From: Aurantiochytrium sp. KH105
Lineage: Eukaryota; Sar; Bigyra; Thraustochytrida; Thraustochytriidae
NCBI GenBank assembly: GCA_003116975.1
Contig: BGKB01000033.1
Span: forward strand, 186,001-250,000
Reading direction: 5' to 3'
Length of the DNA: 64,000 nt
Part shown: positions 47,783 through 61,800 of the stretch, one piece after another
How positions within the stretch are numbered: position 1 is the first letter of the stretch
Layout of the letters: the number at the start of each line of letters is the position of its first letter
Translations under genes and position numbers: made by a program
The notes under the pieces: generated by a model
Told to the model about the DNA's origin: nothing
What the model saw: only the letters and a program-made list of their open reading frames with translations
Databases searched by the model: none

Positions 47783-48532
47783 TCAATGTCCGGCCTTTCG
47801 AAGGGCGTCTATCCGCGCTTGCGTACGTCTTTCCTGTTCTTGGCGCGCGAGCTCGCGCGCCTTCGCTAAAGCGCCGCCGCCACCCGAAGACGATGAAGAA
47901 GTCTGTCTCATGGGGCTGTCTACGCGTCGCGTTGGCTGCGCTACCGTAGGCCGCGCCACACTTGCAGGAGCACGTCTTGGTTTGTTGAAAACCGCCTTGG
48001 ACCCTACTCGTTGGCCCGTCTGCGGAGTGAATGACCGCACCGGAGACTTTGCTGGCGAAGGAGACGGCGATGCTTCGTCATCGCTGCTATCAATGGTGAG
48101 TGGGTCATTTCTCCGAGGTGTTCGCGGACTCCTTGTCGGTGAGCGCCTGCTCCTTGAGATGCTCTTTTGCAACACCTTTTCGTTGTGCGATTCCAGAGAC
48201 TCGACACTCTCGTCACTCGTAAAAAAGAAATAACACAACATCAAGAGCGCACTGATACCAAAAGCGACATGCTCTGCATGAGGTACATCCATGCTAGGTA
48301 GTATGTCGAGACCAAGGGCAACCTGAACCGCCGCAAGCGCAAGAGACCATGGCCACAGTCCCGGAGCGAAGATTTTGTTAAAAACGACCGTCACCAGACC
48401 TCGCAAAATCACGTTAATGTCATCGAACTCGCCATCAATGGACTCTGTCAATACCAAGATCACCGGATTGGACACCGTGAGCGCCGCGTACGTCGCGCCA
48501 AGGACGCCGGCCACGGAAAGTGCCCCACCCAT
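47783..48532 (-). CDS. Hypothetical small membrane protein with basic/Ser-rich tail
   Basis: 249 residues. Three hydrophobic stretches lie at about 1-30, 42-75 and 85-105 (the last ISALLMLCYFFF). The rest is a polar tail with SRRSPTRSPRTPRR and SPSPSPAKSPVR repeats and a C-terminal charged helix (ELARQEQERRTQARIDALRKAGH). The family is not recognised. The tail looks heavily phosphorylatable. Start: ATG 48532. The gene lies 163 bp from the convergent coiled-coil gene. Confidence 0.6.
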   Translation of the reverse strand: MGGALSVAGVLGATYAALTVSNPVILVLTESIDGEFDDINVILRGLVTVVFNKIFAPGLWPWSLALAAVQVALGLDILPSMDVPHAEHVAFGISALLMLCYFFFTSDESVESLESHNEKVLQKSISRSRRSPTRSPRTPRRNDPLTIDSSDDEASPSPSPAKSPVRSFTPQTGQRVGSKAVFNKPRRAPASVARPTVAQPTRRVDSPMRQTSSSSSGGGGALAKARELARQEQERRTQARIDALRKAGH

Positions 48533-49876
48533 GACGGTCGATCCTTTCTCAATGCCTTGTGCGTTCCACGCCAGTGCACGCAGCGAGACCCCGAGGCTGT
48601 TCGGAACAGACGTGCACCAAAGAAGATGAGGGTGCGCAGAGCGAGCTGCCTTGCGCTTTCGACGCGTGGGGATCTGAAGCCGGAGACCGCCAGCACAGAA
48701 TGTCGGTTTGCTTCTAGTTTTATTCCTCTTTCTGGCGACTTGGGCTTTATGGAACTTCTGGAGCGGAACAGAACTTTTGGAATCGTTTTGAATGGGAGTC
48801 TGTCAATAGTTGACAACTAACCAGTAACGACGTCCTCTGATTGCTGGACTGCCAGCAGCTGCAAAAGATAGAAATAAGCTCTTGCGATATATTGTTCTGA
48901 TGGGGAAAGAAGTCATTTATTTTCCCTCTCCCCCTCCTTGGGGCTAGAGAAGAAAATGGCTCATTGTCCGTCGCAGCAAGCTTTGAACACATAATCAGGT
49001 ATAAATTGTCCCCAACAAGTCGGAGAGCGTGTGAGAACTAATGCTATTCTCTCAATCGCATTCACCACACGTAAAAACCACGCTGGCTGCTTCACATGTT
49101 GGCGAAGGCTTCAGGGCTTAGTTGTTTTCGCTCTTGGGCTGACAAGCCAACAATCGGTCGACTACCACAATAGTTCGATCAAAATCTCACGGTCGTCGAC
49201 GCAGTACCTGTTGTGGTGCGCTCAGCCTTTTCCTACGTCCTACGTAAGGCACTGGGCGCGAGCCTGATCATTCTTTAAACCAGTATTTGAATCGTCTCGG
49301 GTTGCGAATTGCGCAAGCTGAAAGTCATTTTCTCGCAAGCAACGTCGATTTTTGCTGGCAGCCGGCTTACTTCACGCGCAGAAAAGATTCTTCCTCCGAA
49401 TTGAGAACGTCGCCTACCTCATGCTTTGTGCCAGGCGAACCAAACTTTCCGACTCCCCCCGACCGTCAATGGCCGGTATTTGGTTGCTGGGCGCATGGCA
49501 TCTGCAGTGGTTTGTTCTTCTCCCCTGACCAAAAGGTACGAGCGCAAGACTGTCATGTTCGTCCCTGGGGTCTCTCTAGGCTACTTGTGTGATTCGCGCA
49601 CTGCCAATGCGATATGGGCTCTTGACTGACTTCCACCGGGCCGCCCGACCACTGCAAAGCCGTTAGACCAGATCGTTCCGGTAGTAGCATTAGTACTCAT
49701 TGGGCCTCTTTGTCAAGTGACGCTGGGAGCGAAGTCGGAGGAGGCCACCCACGTACACGCACACGCACGCGCTTGGCCATTCTGGAATCGACGAGGCCAC
49801 TCGCGCGCGCTTCGCGCACAACACCCAGCTGACGGGCGAGAAAAGGTCTCTTACCCGTCTTCAAAGGCGTGGCCTC
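48533..49876. promoter_or_regulatory. Divergent upstream region, membrane protein / dynein heavy chain
   Basis: 1.3 kb with several short open frames but no domain. The middle (48800-49300) is closer to 50 percent GC; the last 150 bp before the dynein ATG are rich in CACACGCACGCGC-like sequence (about 49757-49815). A short upstream exon cannot be excluded. Confidence 0.45.
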
Positions 49877-52800
49877 ATGGAGGCCGACCGTGAGCCCAAT
49901 GGCGGCGCACAAGAACCGCGATGGGCCAAGAACAACGCCACCACAACCTCGACCAGCAGCAGCAGCAGCAACAAGAACAACAATAACAACGAAGAGGACG
50001 AGGACGAGCAAGAGGAAGAGGAGACTATTGAGGGCGTTGCTTTCATGTATGGACACGAAGATGGACTGGAGACTGCGCGAACATCATCTAGTGAGGATGC
50101 GCACGAGGCAAAAGATGACCAGAGTGAAGAAGATGATGCGGCTGCAGCGGCAAACATGCTAACTTGGCGCAAAGGGTTCGTTGTTGGCGACAAACGTCCG
50201 ACCAAACGGTCTGGACACACATTCACAGTTCTCGGCTCAAACGCCTTTCTTTTTGGCGGCTGCGACGCTCAGAGCCCTGCCGGGCCAACCGGTGAGCTTT
50301 GGCAGCTTAAAATGCTGGGCAACTTTGAATGGATTCGCCTCGACGAACAGGTCGACAAGGCTGGAGGACTACCGGTGGCGCGCTGGCTGCACAGTGCTTG
50401 CGTTTTCGATAAAAAGTTCATCATTGTTTTTGGAGGCTTCCACTCGAGCAAACGGCGACTCAACGATCTCTGGATGTTTGATACAATCACGCTTCAATGG
50501 TCGTGCCTCTTTCCCGGCACGAGCACTGCGATCGAGGATAGTGCTGCAAACGGTACAGATGAGGGCAAAACGCTTTGTGTAGCGTCCAAGAACCCAGCTT
50601 CCGACTTTGCGCCGCCACCCAGGGGAGGGCACTCGGCGTCCATCGTTGAAGACAAAATGTGGGTCTTTGGCGGCTACGGAGGCCAGGGATATGCCCGTCG
50701 TGACCACAACGATCTCTTCATGCTCAACCTTCCCGACATGACCTGGGAACGCGCTCCACCACTGAAAGGAACTCCGCCGCGACCACGCTCAGGACACACG
50801 GCTTCAGTCATCGACACCAGCATTTATATCTTTGGCGGCTGGAGTGCCATGGAGCAACTCGGAGACCTCTGTATCCTCGACACGCGCCATCTCACGTGGT
50901 CGATCCTTGACTCCTTTATGGACCCGCGCTGGGGCCACACTGCTTGTAGTGTCGAGGCCATTCCGTATTGGAAAATCTTCTATTTTGGTGGTTGCACGGG
51001 CAATCTTGCAGAAACAAGACGAGCGCAAGGTGCATTGTCTGCGCGCGTGCTCACACTTGATACTGGGACCTGTGTCTTCGACCGCCCAAAAGTCCGCGGC
51101 GATATTCCATGTGGTCGCGCTGACACGACCTTTGGCTATGACGCCAAAGGGAGTCGGCTCGTCATGTTTGGCGGGTGGGCGAACCAATGGCTCGACGATA
51201 TTTTCACCCTTGACGTAGGGTGCGTTGTTGGCCCGCCTTATTCGATTCTTGGCGTCTTTCCTCGCCAAGGGCCTCTCACGGGCGGCACAGAGCTCACCAT
51301 ATCGGGACTAGATTTTGTCCATGACCCAAATGATCCGCGAATCAAAGTGCGCTTCATCGCCAAAGGTGGCTACATCCTTGACGCCCCCGGCAACTTTGTC
51401 AACGGCGAAACCATCACGTGTATCTCGCCTGACTTTGATTCTCTCTTGCAAGGAGACGTCCACGCTGCACAATTTGAGGTAGACGTCCGCGTCGCTTTCA
51501 GGGACGATTCATTCACCGTCACCTCGCAAAAGTTCACCTTCATCACCGTCACCGTCGCGGAGGCCTGTCTGGCCTATGGCCCGGGTCTCATCGATGGCGG
51601 TTGCCCAGGTGTTCCGACAATGTTCGTCGTGCACGCGAACGATGTCACGGGCTCACAGCGCGCTACAGGAGGTGATGAATTTGTCGTACGCGTCTCGGGA
51701 GACGAGGTTGCCGTGCTCGACGCAACGATCGAAGACAACGAGGATGGGTCCTACGCTGTCGAGTACACTGCCCCGCTGGCGGGCGAGTACGTCATCGAAG
51801 TCGAATACACCGGTACGTTTCGTGACGATACGGGGCAAGTCTACGAGACTGGCAAAGCCGGACCGATCCGGGGAAGCCCCTTCACTGTCAATTTTATCGA
51901 AGGCGCAGCAAGAGCCTCGAACAAAATGAATGGCCCTCTACTTCGCGAGACGGTCGACCGTAAATTCCAAGCCACGAAAAAACTCATCTCCGCTACGAGG
52001 GTTCAGCTCCAAAAAGCTATCTCGCCCGGATACGCCGTGGAGCTCGCAGCCGACATCAAGGCTGTTATCGCAGTCAAGGAGAAGCTCTATCTGGTCGAAA
52101 CGGAAAGAGCTGTGCTAGAACTCGATCTTGACCTATTCGAGTGCATTGCTCGGCATCTCGCAGAAAGCTACGGCGTCAAATCGGACAAACGATTGCGCGA
52201 AATTGTCGCCATGCGCGAGGAATGGGCTACCATCACAGAGGGTCAACCCAACCTTCTCGTGCAAGCTACCGCAGCTTTGCGCCCGCACGTGATTGCGCAC
52301 GGAGACAAGACACAGGCCCAGCTCCTCGACTACGAGGAGACGGTCCTTGCATACGAAAGGTCGATTAAACACCTTCCATGCTTCAGCTGGAATGCGGGCC
52401 CCGAGGGCGGTATGAATGCGCTAGCAGAAGCTGTCGAGGCCCACGAGGCGCGTCTCGTCACCCACGCAGAAATGCAAAAACTCGCCAAGCTCTTTGAATT
52501 CCCAGCGCTCTGTCATGGTGCCAACACGGCCATGGATCGTGTCGAAAGAACGCTCGAGCATGCCCAGGATCTCTGGGAAGTGGCCGCGGACGCGCTCATA
52601 TTCATGGACGAGTCGAAAGCGACGCTTTGGCGCAACGTGCGCCCTGCTCTTCTTGAAGAGGAGGCTAGGAAACGCGCGAAAACAGTCAGCCTTCTCCCGC
52701 GCGACGTGCACGATACGGATGCCTTCCGGGGACTTGAACGAGACGTAAAGAACTTTCTTCTCACATGCCCGCTCATCTCGCACCTCGGCAGCGAGGCGAT

Positions 52801-55800
52801 GCGCGTGCGCCATTGGGACGAGCTTCGCGCAGCCATTGGAAAGTCGTTCACGAGCCCGGCAGAAAATAAGAAGATGAGGCTTGGAGAAGTGGTTGACCTC
52901 AACCTACACGAGGTCGCAGACCAGGTTGAAGATGTAGCCAATAAGGCCGCCAAGGAGGCCAAGGTCGAGAATGCGCTCACGCGAATCGAACGCATGTGGT
53001 CCACTTCGCAGTTCCAGGAGGATGATGAACGTTTTGAGGCAGCCGATGCCCCGCCTTACCTATCATTGCCAGAAGAGGAGCTCGCTTCGCTCGATGCAGA
53101 TCAAGCGGCGGTCGACGCCATGGCAAATTCGCCGCACGCGCTTCCCTTCATGGATCTTTACGCAACTGCCGAAGGCGTAAAAGGCAAAGGGGTCAAGTAC
53201 TGGAAAAACATTCTTGCGAGCGTCGTCAAGATCGTAAATTCGCTTGCATCCATCCAGAGTTCTTGGGCGTATCTTGCCACCCTCTTTTTGCAGTCAGACG
53301 AGGTCAAGGAGGCTTTACCCAGTGACGCCAAACGCTTTGCTGCCCTTGACGAGGACGTTCGCAAGCTCTTAGAAGACGCCAAAAGCAACAAGCTCTTGCT
53401 CAGTTTTTGCGCCAAGCCCGGTCGTGCGGATAACATGGAAGAGGTCAACGAGCAACTTGCTCTATGTAAGACGAGTCTCGGGAACTTTATTGCTTCTAAA
53501 CGGGCATCCTTTCCACGTTTTTACTTTGCGGCAGAGTCCCACGTGCTCGACATCTTGAGCAATGGATCCAAGCCGACCGAGGTCCTCAAACATCTTTCAG
53601 CAGTCTTTCCCGCAATTTCGACACTCCAGACCGAAGGTGTCTACGCCTCCCATTGGTTGTCCCTCGACAAGCAAGAGTGCGGAGCTTTTGACACACCTGT
53701 TGTGCTTAAAGGACAGGTCGAAACGTATTTGCGGGATGTCGATGTTGCATGCCAACAAGCACTCAAAACCTCTCTGTCAAAGAGCCTTACAAGGTACAAG
53801 ACGCAGCAGCGGAGGGACTGGATTGTGCACAAGAATGAAAAGGGTTTTGCCCCCGAGGTGCTGCAGATCGCCCTACTTGTTTGCAGAATCAGCGTCACGC
53901 AGGACATTGAAGCAGCCTTTGCCGCCATCAAATCTGGAAATCGAGACGCCATGCGCGACTACTCGGCCAAATCGAGGCAGCAACTCGCTGACATGGCCAA
54001 GGCTGCGCGCCAGACAACCTTAACTCTCGCGCCTAGCGACCTTATCCGTATTGCCTGCGTTCTGGCTCTCGATGTTCACACGCGGGATCTCGTCGACTCC
54101 TTTGTGCAGCGGCAGATCTCTTCATCTGCCTCGTTTGACTGGCAGCGTCAGCTCAAACAGCGACAAACGGGTGCAACGGAGATGTGTGGCGCAAACTTCA
54201 CCTACGGATTCGAGTACGTTGGTCATTTTACTCGCATCTCTCCAACGCCAGCCTTCGACCAGGCGCTTCTTGTGACTGCACAGGCTTTGAGGCTTCAAAT
54301 GGGTTGCGTCGTTCGAGGTCCAGCCGTATCTGGCAAAACGGAAGTGATTCGCGAGCTCGGTGCAACGCTGGGAAGATATTGTCTCATTTTCAACTGCACG
54401 CCGCAAACGACTCTTCACACTCTCGCGTCCCTCTTTGCGGGACTCGCGGCAACCGGATCGTGGCTCTGCCTCGAAGAGTTTGACCGTCTGCCGCAAAACG
54501 TCCTTGCCGCTTGCGTTGGCCGTGTAAAGCGACTCTTTGATGCGCGTAGTCGTGGACAAACTTCCGTACTTGACGAGTCATCCTTGGATTCAGTCTCGCA
54601 TCATCAGCAACTAGAGCAGCAAACATCAATGAAGGTCGTAGAGATTCCGCTCCGTGCCGACTTTGCTCTTTTTGCAACGCTCGGAAAATCGCAAGGTCGC
54701 ACGTCTTTACCCGAAGGACTTGATACGTATCTTCGTCCTGTGACTACCAGCGTACCGGAACGAAGGCCAATTTGTGAGGCTCTGCTGTTCGCGGGAGGCT
54801 TCGAGCAGGCAACTTCGCTGAGCGCCAAAGTTTGTAACCTCTTTGCCTCGTGTCACGAGGTTTTACCTGAGCGTCCTTTTTATGACTGGAGTCTTCGCGC
54901 ACTCCGCGCACTCATCACTCGAGCCGGGCATATGCGTCGGGAGTGGACTCTTGATCCGACTACGCAAGAAGACGAGACAAGTCTACTCCTGCGGGCGCTC
55001 TTGAACTTGCTTCAACCGATCATCGCGCCCGGTGACGTCCAGATTTTTAGCGGTCTCGTGATAGATTTCTTCCCGCTTCCCACGTCTACGCCAACAGATC
55101 TTCAAGCTCCCTCGTCTGAAGACGCAAACAATCAAGAGAGCGAGGAATACGAGACTTCGAAAGATGATGTCCAGACTCGGGCGAAAAAGGCTCAGCGCGT
55201 CGACACGGGCAGCGAGACCGAGCTTGAAATCGCCGTCAAAGAAGCTTCTGCAGCACGTGAGCTGTGGCCAGATCAAGACTTTCTCTCGACGGTCGTCAAC
55301 CTCGAAGAGCTCTTGAAAGTTCGTCAAGCAGTCTTTCTTGTTGGCGAGGCTGGTGCTGGCAAGTCCGAGTGTTGGCGTACGCTGCAGCGCTCTCGGCAAC
55401 TGCTCAAGCGCAAAACAAGCACAAAGGTTCTTCTTCCACAAGCCCATTCGGCTGATTTCTTTTTCGGTCGCCTCTCACACAGCAATGGAGACTGGGAAGA
55501 CGGGCTACTTTGCAAAGCCACGCGTGATTGTGCCACTGCTCCAACACCCGAAGATGGTGGACCAGAGGAGAACTGGATCGTGCTTGACGGAGAACTTTCT
55601 TCCATCTGGTTTGACTCTCTCAACACCTTGCTCGATGACAACAAAACCCTTTCTCTTGCATCGGGGGAACGAGTTTCGCTTCCTTGGCACACGCGAGTTC
55701 TTTTTGAGCTGAGCACTCTTGAGCACATGAGTCCTTCTGCAGTCTCGCGAGCGGCAATTATACACCTTTCGAGCGCCGCTGGATCACAATGGAGGGCACT

Positions 55801-58800
55801 CATCGCTTCATGGATTCAGCGAAAAGAGTGGGACGACCACGCCAAAGAAGCTATTACTACTTTTTTCCACGACTACGTGGCGCTGGCCCTCGCAGAATTC
55901 AACAAGAGGACTTTTCGCCCTCTTGTGCCTGTCCTACACACAGAAGTTATCACAACGCTTCTGAAGATGCTGGATGCAGTTATTGGCGCGGACGAAGAGA
56001 GACTTGTGGGCACGGCGGAGAATCTCAAGGATGCAACCCAAGCGCTTGAGCCGGCGTTTGTATATTGCATGGTGTGGGCTCTTGGCGCACCACTAACCGA
56101 GGACGCTGGAGCAGACCAGCGCCGTGAGCTCTCTGGCTGGTGGAAAACGACCTTTAAAAACGTCAAATTTCCTGCGCGTGATACTGTTTTTGACTACTAC
56201 CTCGATACGGCCACCGGCAAGTTCGAGCTATGGAAAAACTCGCCGCAATTTACTGCGGCTGCAGCAGCTGCTGCAGCGGACCCGATCAATGGACAAAATG
56301 GGCCTGACGCATCGAGCCTCCATGGTGTTTTTGTTCCGACGCCAGAGACTTCGAGCGCAATGTTTTGGCTTGAGCGCATGATTGCACTCGAGTACGGGTT
56401 TTTGCTGATCGGAGGTGCTGGTTCGGGCAAGACGCGGCTCGTTCGAACTGCGTTTCGCGACCTAGATCCCAATGAGCAGGTGTCCGCGTCTATCGCGCTG
56501 CAGTACAATAGCAGTGCTGCTAGTCTTCATCAAGCGTTGATTGTGCACTTGGAAAAGAAAAATGCGCTCGTCTGGGGACCCCCTGGCGACGACAAGCAGC
56601 TCGCCGTCTTTCTTGACGACTTGCATCTTCCTCAGAGAACCACAGCGAGGGGAGAGCACCAGGTGCACGCAAGCCTTCGACAAGTACTAGAGATGGGCCA
56701 AGCCTACGATGGCGCGTCGCTCGGGACAAAGCAAATTCAGAACTGTCATTACGTCGGCAGCGCCACGTGCCGAAAAGGTCAACGTCCACTCTCCAAGCGT
56801 CTACAAAGGCACTTTGTGACCTTTGGCGTTGCGTTTCCTGGCACGTCGTCTCTGCAAGCGATCTTCGGACCAATTTTGCAATCACATTTGCGGCATTTTG
56901 AAGATGGTGTAAAGGCGCTCGGCAACACCCTCGTGGAGGCAGTAGCCGGCCTGCACATGGACATTATGGTCAAACTTCGTCCTTCGGCGGCAGCTCCTCA
57001 CTACGATTTCAATTTGCGACACATAACGCGTGTTTTCCAGGGCCTTCTCACTGCACAACCAGCAGACTTTAACGACGCGACCACTTTTGTCAAGCTCTGG
57101 TGCCACGAATCAGAGAGAGTTTATGCCGACGGTCTCGTGAGCAGCATCGATCTGATCAAGTTCCGTGACTTGCTCCTTGGCCAAGCTAGGCGCAAGTTTC
57201 CAACAGCAAATATGACCAAACACTGTGGTGACGACCCTTCCGATCCGCTCATCGTCTGCCACTTTGCCCCACAAGACGGACAAGTTGATGACGATCCTGT
57301 TTACAGGTTTGTCAACGCCTACGAAGATCTCGTTCCCGCGCTCAACGCTGCATTGGACGACCTCAATACCTTCAAGTTGCCACTTGACCTCGTCTTCTTC
57401 GACGAGGCCATTTCGCACGTTTGCCGCATTGCGCGCGTCTTACATGCTTCCCGTGGGCATTGCTTGCTCGTTGGTGCAGGAGGGTGCGGCAAATCGTCGC
57501 TTGCGTGGGTTGCCGCTCAGGTCTCTAACCTGTCGCTCTCGTTGCTCCCTGTGCGCGATGCATCAAGTGCGCAAGAGCTCAAAGAGGAACTGCGCAATCT
57601 CTGTACGGCTGTGGGGGTCGGTGGAGAACGTCGTTGCGTGCTTGTACGCGATCGCGATGTGAGACAAGGGGGTCTAGGGCTTCTTGCGTACGCGTCGGAC
57701 CTCGCGATGACAGGAGCACGACTTGCAGAGCTTTTCTCCGAGGAAGAGCGCGAGTCAATCGCACAAAGCGTTGCGATCAACGCCAAGGCCGCAGGGTATA
57801 AACCAGACGTGGCGGGCAGTTTTGCCTACTTTACTGAGAAAGTCCAAAAGGACCTGCACTGGATCTTCTCCTTTGATCCGATGGCCTGTGACCTCCAGTC
57901 GTGGTTGCGCGCATTCCCAGCGCTGGCTCAGGGCACAGTGGTCAACTGGTTCCACCCTTGGCCAGAAAAAGCGCTTCGCAGCGTGGCCGTAATGCTGCTC
58001 GAAGACCTAGAACTCGAGTCTGACGAAATTCGCCGCGGTGCAGAAACGTTTATGGTCTCTGCGTACACGAGCTCTCAAAAGCTTGCTCAGTCGTTCGCTA
58101 CATCCGCAGATATTACCACGGTGCATCCGTTGCGTGCATTTGTGGACTGCCAACGTGCCTTTTGCAAGGACCTCTATTCTCGCCGCGCTGCGAATCGTCA
58201 AAAAAAGAGCCGCCTTGAAAACGTCGCGGAGCGAATGCACGAGGCAGATCGTCTCGTGAACTCGCTCGAAGAGGCGATTCAGGCTCAGGAGGAAGATGCC
58301 GAAGAGAAAATCATGCTTGCAGAGGCACAGGCCGAAGAAGTTGCTCGCGATGCGGCCGTCGTTGCGGAAGAAAGCAAGCTGGTCGTGGTTGAGCAAGCCA
58401 AGGTAGACGAGATTGCTGCCGAAGCACAGGCAATTAAAGATGACGCGCAAGCTGAGTTCGACAAGGCCGAGCCAATGCTGAAAAAGGCCCTCGATGCACT
58501 TGATCTGCTCACCAAAAAGGACCTTGGCGAGTGCAAGGCCATGGGCTCGCCGCCCAAAGGCGTTGATGATGTCTTTTGTGCCGTGCTCATTCTTTTGGCA
58601 GGCGTTGATCCTCGCATCAAGCTCAACAAGTCCGGCAAACCAGAAGATTTATCGTGGGACGCGTGCAAAAAGGACCTCATGGGCAATATTAACGAGTTCC
58701 TCAATCAGCTCAAGTACTTTAAGGAGGCCGTCGAAGACTTTCGCGTTCCCAAGGTCAACTGGGCCAATGTTCGACCCATTCTTCAGCTTGACCACTTTCA

Positions 58801-61800
58801 ACCAGAGACTGTGGAAAGGAAAAACAAGGCAGCCGGGGCCTTAGCTTCCTGGGTCGAGAATATCGTCGTGTACTACGATACAATTCTCTGTGTTGAGCCA
58901 AAGCGACAGCTCTTGCAAGAGGTAGAAGGCCGCTTGGCCAAAGCGACATCTGTGCTCGACAGGGTAAAGGCAAAAGTAGGTGAACTCGAGATCCGTCTCG
59001 CCAAGCTCCGCGAGGATCTTGCAGAAGCAGAAACCCTTCGCGATGAGGCCGTGCAGCTCTTGCAGCTTAGCCAGCTCAAACTCGGTCTCGCGCAGCGCTT
59101 GACTACCGCGCTCTCGTCTGAGACAGACCGCTGGGCAGCCACGATCGACGAGCTTGACAAAGAATTCGAGGTTCTCTTGGGTGACGCCCTTTTGCGCTCC
59201 GTCTTCTTGGCGTATGCAGGTCCTTTCGACGCAAGCTGCAGGAAGCTTCTTGCGACGAAAGAGTGGCTTCCGTTTCTGGCCAAGGCAGCGGCCGGAGAAG
59301 CGATTCCTGTCAGCGAAAACCTTCTCCCAGCAAGTATTGTGTCGTCGCGTCACGAGCGAACCTCTTGGCAGGTCGAAGGGCTCCCTGCAGATCCTACGTC
59401 GTCGGAAAACGCCGCACTACTCATGGCATGCAATTCGAAGCGCTGGCCTCTCGTTCTGGACCCGCATTTGCATGCTTTGGCCTGGTTGCGAACAATGTGC
59501 AGCCATCACAGCGAAAGCTGGATAACACTGCACATCGATTCGCCCGAGCTAGTCAGCAAATTAGGTGTCGCTATTGCCGCCGGCCATACTGTCGTTCTTG
59601 AAGGCATCGAGCCGTCGTTGACCAACTGCACAGATATGATGTCTCTCATGCTGCGTCAAGCCATTAAACGCGGTGCGCGCGACATTGTTACGATAGGGAA
59701 CGCGGAAGTCGAGCTCCACGAAAAGTTTAGGCTGATCCTGCACACGAGCTGCTCGCGAGCTCGTTTTCCTGCTGATCTACTCACCGCCTGCTCGCTCATT
59801 AACTTTTCCGCGTCGCAGGACGGCCTCGAGGATGAACTTCTCGAGCTTGTGGCGAGAAAGGAACATCCCGATCTTTCGTCTCAAATTGATCAGCTGACAA
59901 GTCTTCAGAGACGCCTCGTGGTGCAACGGGAAGATCTCGAGGACGCTATTCTCGTCTCGCTAGCAGACGCCGAAGGAGATGTCTGCGCGGACGAGCCGCT
60001 CATTGGAGAATTGGAAAAGTCAAAGACTCGTCTCGACTCGATCGCTAATCTAGCCGCCGCGACAACCGACAATACCAAGCTTCTCAAAGACTTTATCTCA
60101 AAGTATCGACCCGTAGCACGGCGGAGCGCGCTTCTCTTTGGCATCATGTCCCAGATGCACAAACTTCACCCCAGCTATACGTACTCGCTCAATGTATTTG
60201 CGAGTATGCTTGTTCGCGGTATCGCCTTGGTGACCAAGCCGCCGCCAACGAGCGACGAGGCTTCAGGCATGGCGGAACGTCTCCGCGCCAAAGTTCGTAA
60301 TGTAGTTATCACGGAGCGATTTGCTTGGGACAAGAGCACCTTGCGAGATGAGGCACTCAATGCTTTGGAGGGCTCTGACGCGAGTTCAGATGTCTCTTCA
60401 GGTGCTCTCGTGGGTGCTCAGGAAACTGTTGAGTCCATTTCAGCAATAAGCGATGCAGAGGTCGAAGAGCGGTGCAGCGTACTCAATCGCTCCATTACCA
60501 ACATGGTCTTTACCTTCCTTCGTATTGGACTTCTTGATCGTCACGCGCTCACAGTCGCTTCTCACCTATGCTTTCAAGTTCTCCACGAGGAAGGCGAGCT
60601 CGAGAATGGGGAAGTCGACGCTTTGGTCACATGTCGCCCGGCGGCGAGCACGGGATCGATGGGCCCCTTGTCGACGTGGATGCCGGCAGATGTATGGGCT
60701 CGCATCAAAGGTCTTGAAAGCGTAGATGGTCTGCAGAGTATTGGCGACGATATCATGTCTGACTCGGATGACTGGAAAGAATGGTATCTGTCAAGCGCGC
60801 CAGAGGAGAAACGCATTCCAGGGGAGCTTGGCGAGCTCAGTGAGCACAAGAGATTGTTGATTATACTCGCAATTCGTCCTGACCGCCTCTGCGAGAAACT
60901 CGGGGGATTTGTGTCCTCGAACATGGGTCCTCTTTTTGTTGACCGTCAAGCGGCCTTTGATATGGATGGCGTCATGCAGGTCACTTCGGCGTCGACACCT
61001 ATTATTGTACTTTCTTCCCGCGCCGTGGACGCTGTTGCCTTGGTGGAGGCATTGGCGCTCCGTTCGGAGAAAGGGCTTGAGCAGCGCCCACCCTCGATGC
61101 GTCCTGCGACGCCTGCCAAGCCTAAGGCAGGAAAGGGTGACCAAGACGAAGCAGACGGCGGCGACGGCAGTGAAGCCGCAACCTCTCGTCTTGTCACGAT
61201 TTTCCTCGGCGGGGGCAAGATTGCTTTTGATGCTGTTGAAGAGTCCATTCTGGCGTGTGCAGAAGCAGGACACTGGATCATGCTTCGTGACGTACATCTA
61301 GCAAAGGACTGGCTTCCCCGACTGGAAAATGTCTTGCGTGCCGCAGCAACTGCAGCGCACGACGAGTTTCGGTGCTTCATGTCTGCGCCTGCCGAGAGTT
61401 TTCATCGAGACGTGCCGCAGGTGCTCTCGCAGAGTGCTGTCAAGGTGGCATGGGATGCCGGACCAGATTTCCGCACCAATCTTGAGGTGGCCTGGGCTAG
61501 TTTTCCTCAGTCGCGCATCGATGCCTGCACCAGCAATCGTTTCGAGTTTCAGCAAACGCTCTTTGCATTATCCGTATTCCACTCGCTGATGCTTGGGCGA
61601 CGCAAGTTTGGACACCTCGGCTGGTCGAATTCGTGGTTTTTTTTGGATAGCGATGTACAGCTTGCGGCGGATGCAGCAGAGCGCTACGTCGCTGCTTCAG
61701 AAGTCCAGCCGGGAAGCATTGCATGGAGGGAGCTACGATGTATCGTTGCAGATCTGTTGTACGGCGGACGCATTGACGAATCGCGCGACCTCGAAATTGT

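Noticed and set aside
48817-49629. Several short plus-strand frames upstream of the dynein gene
   Set aside because: No family resemblance and no splice pattern that I could support.
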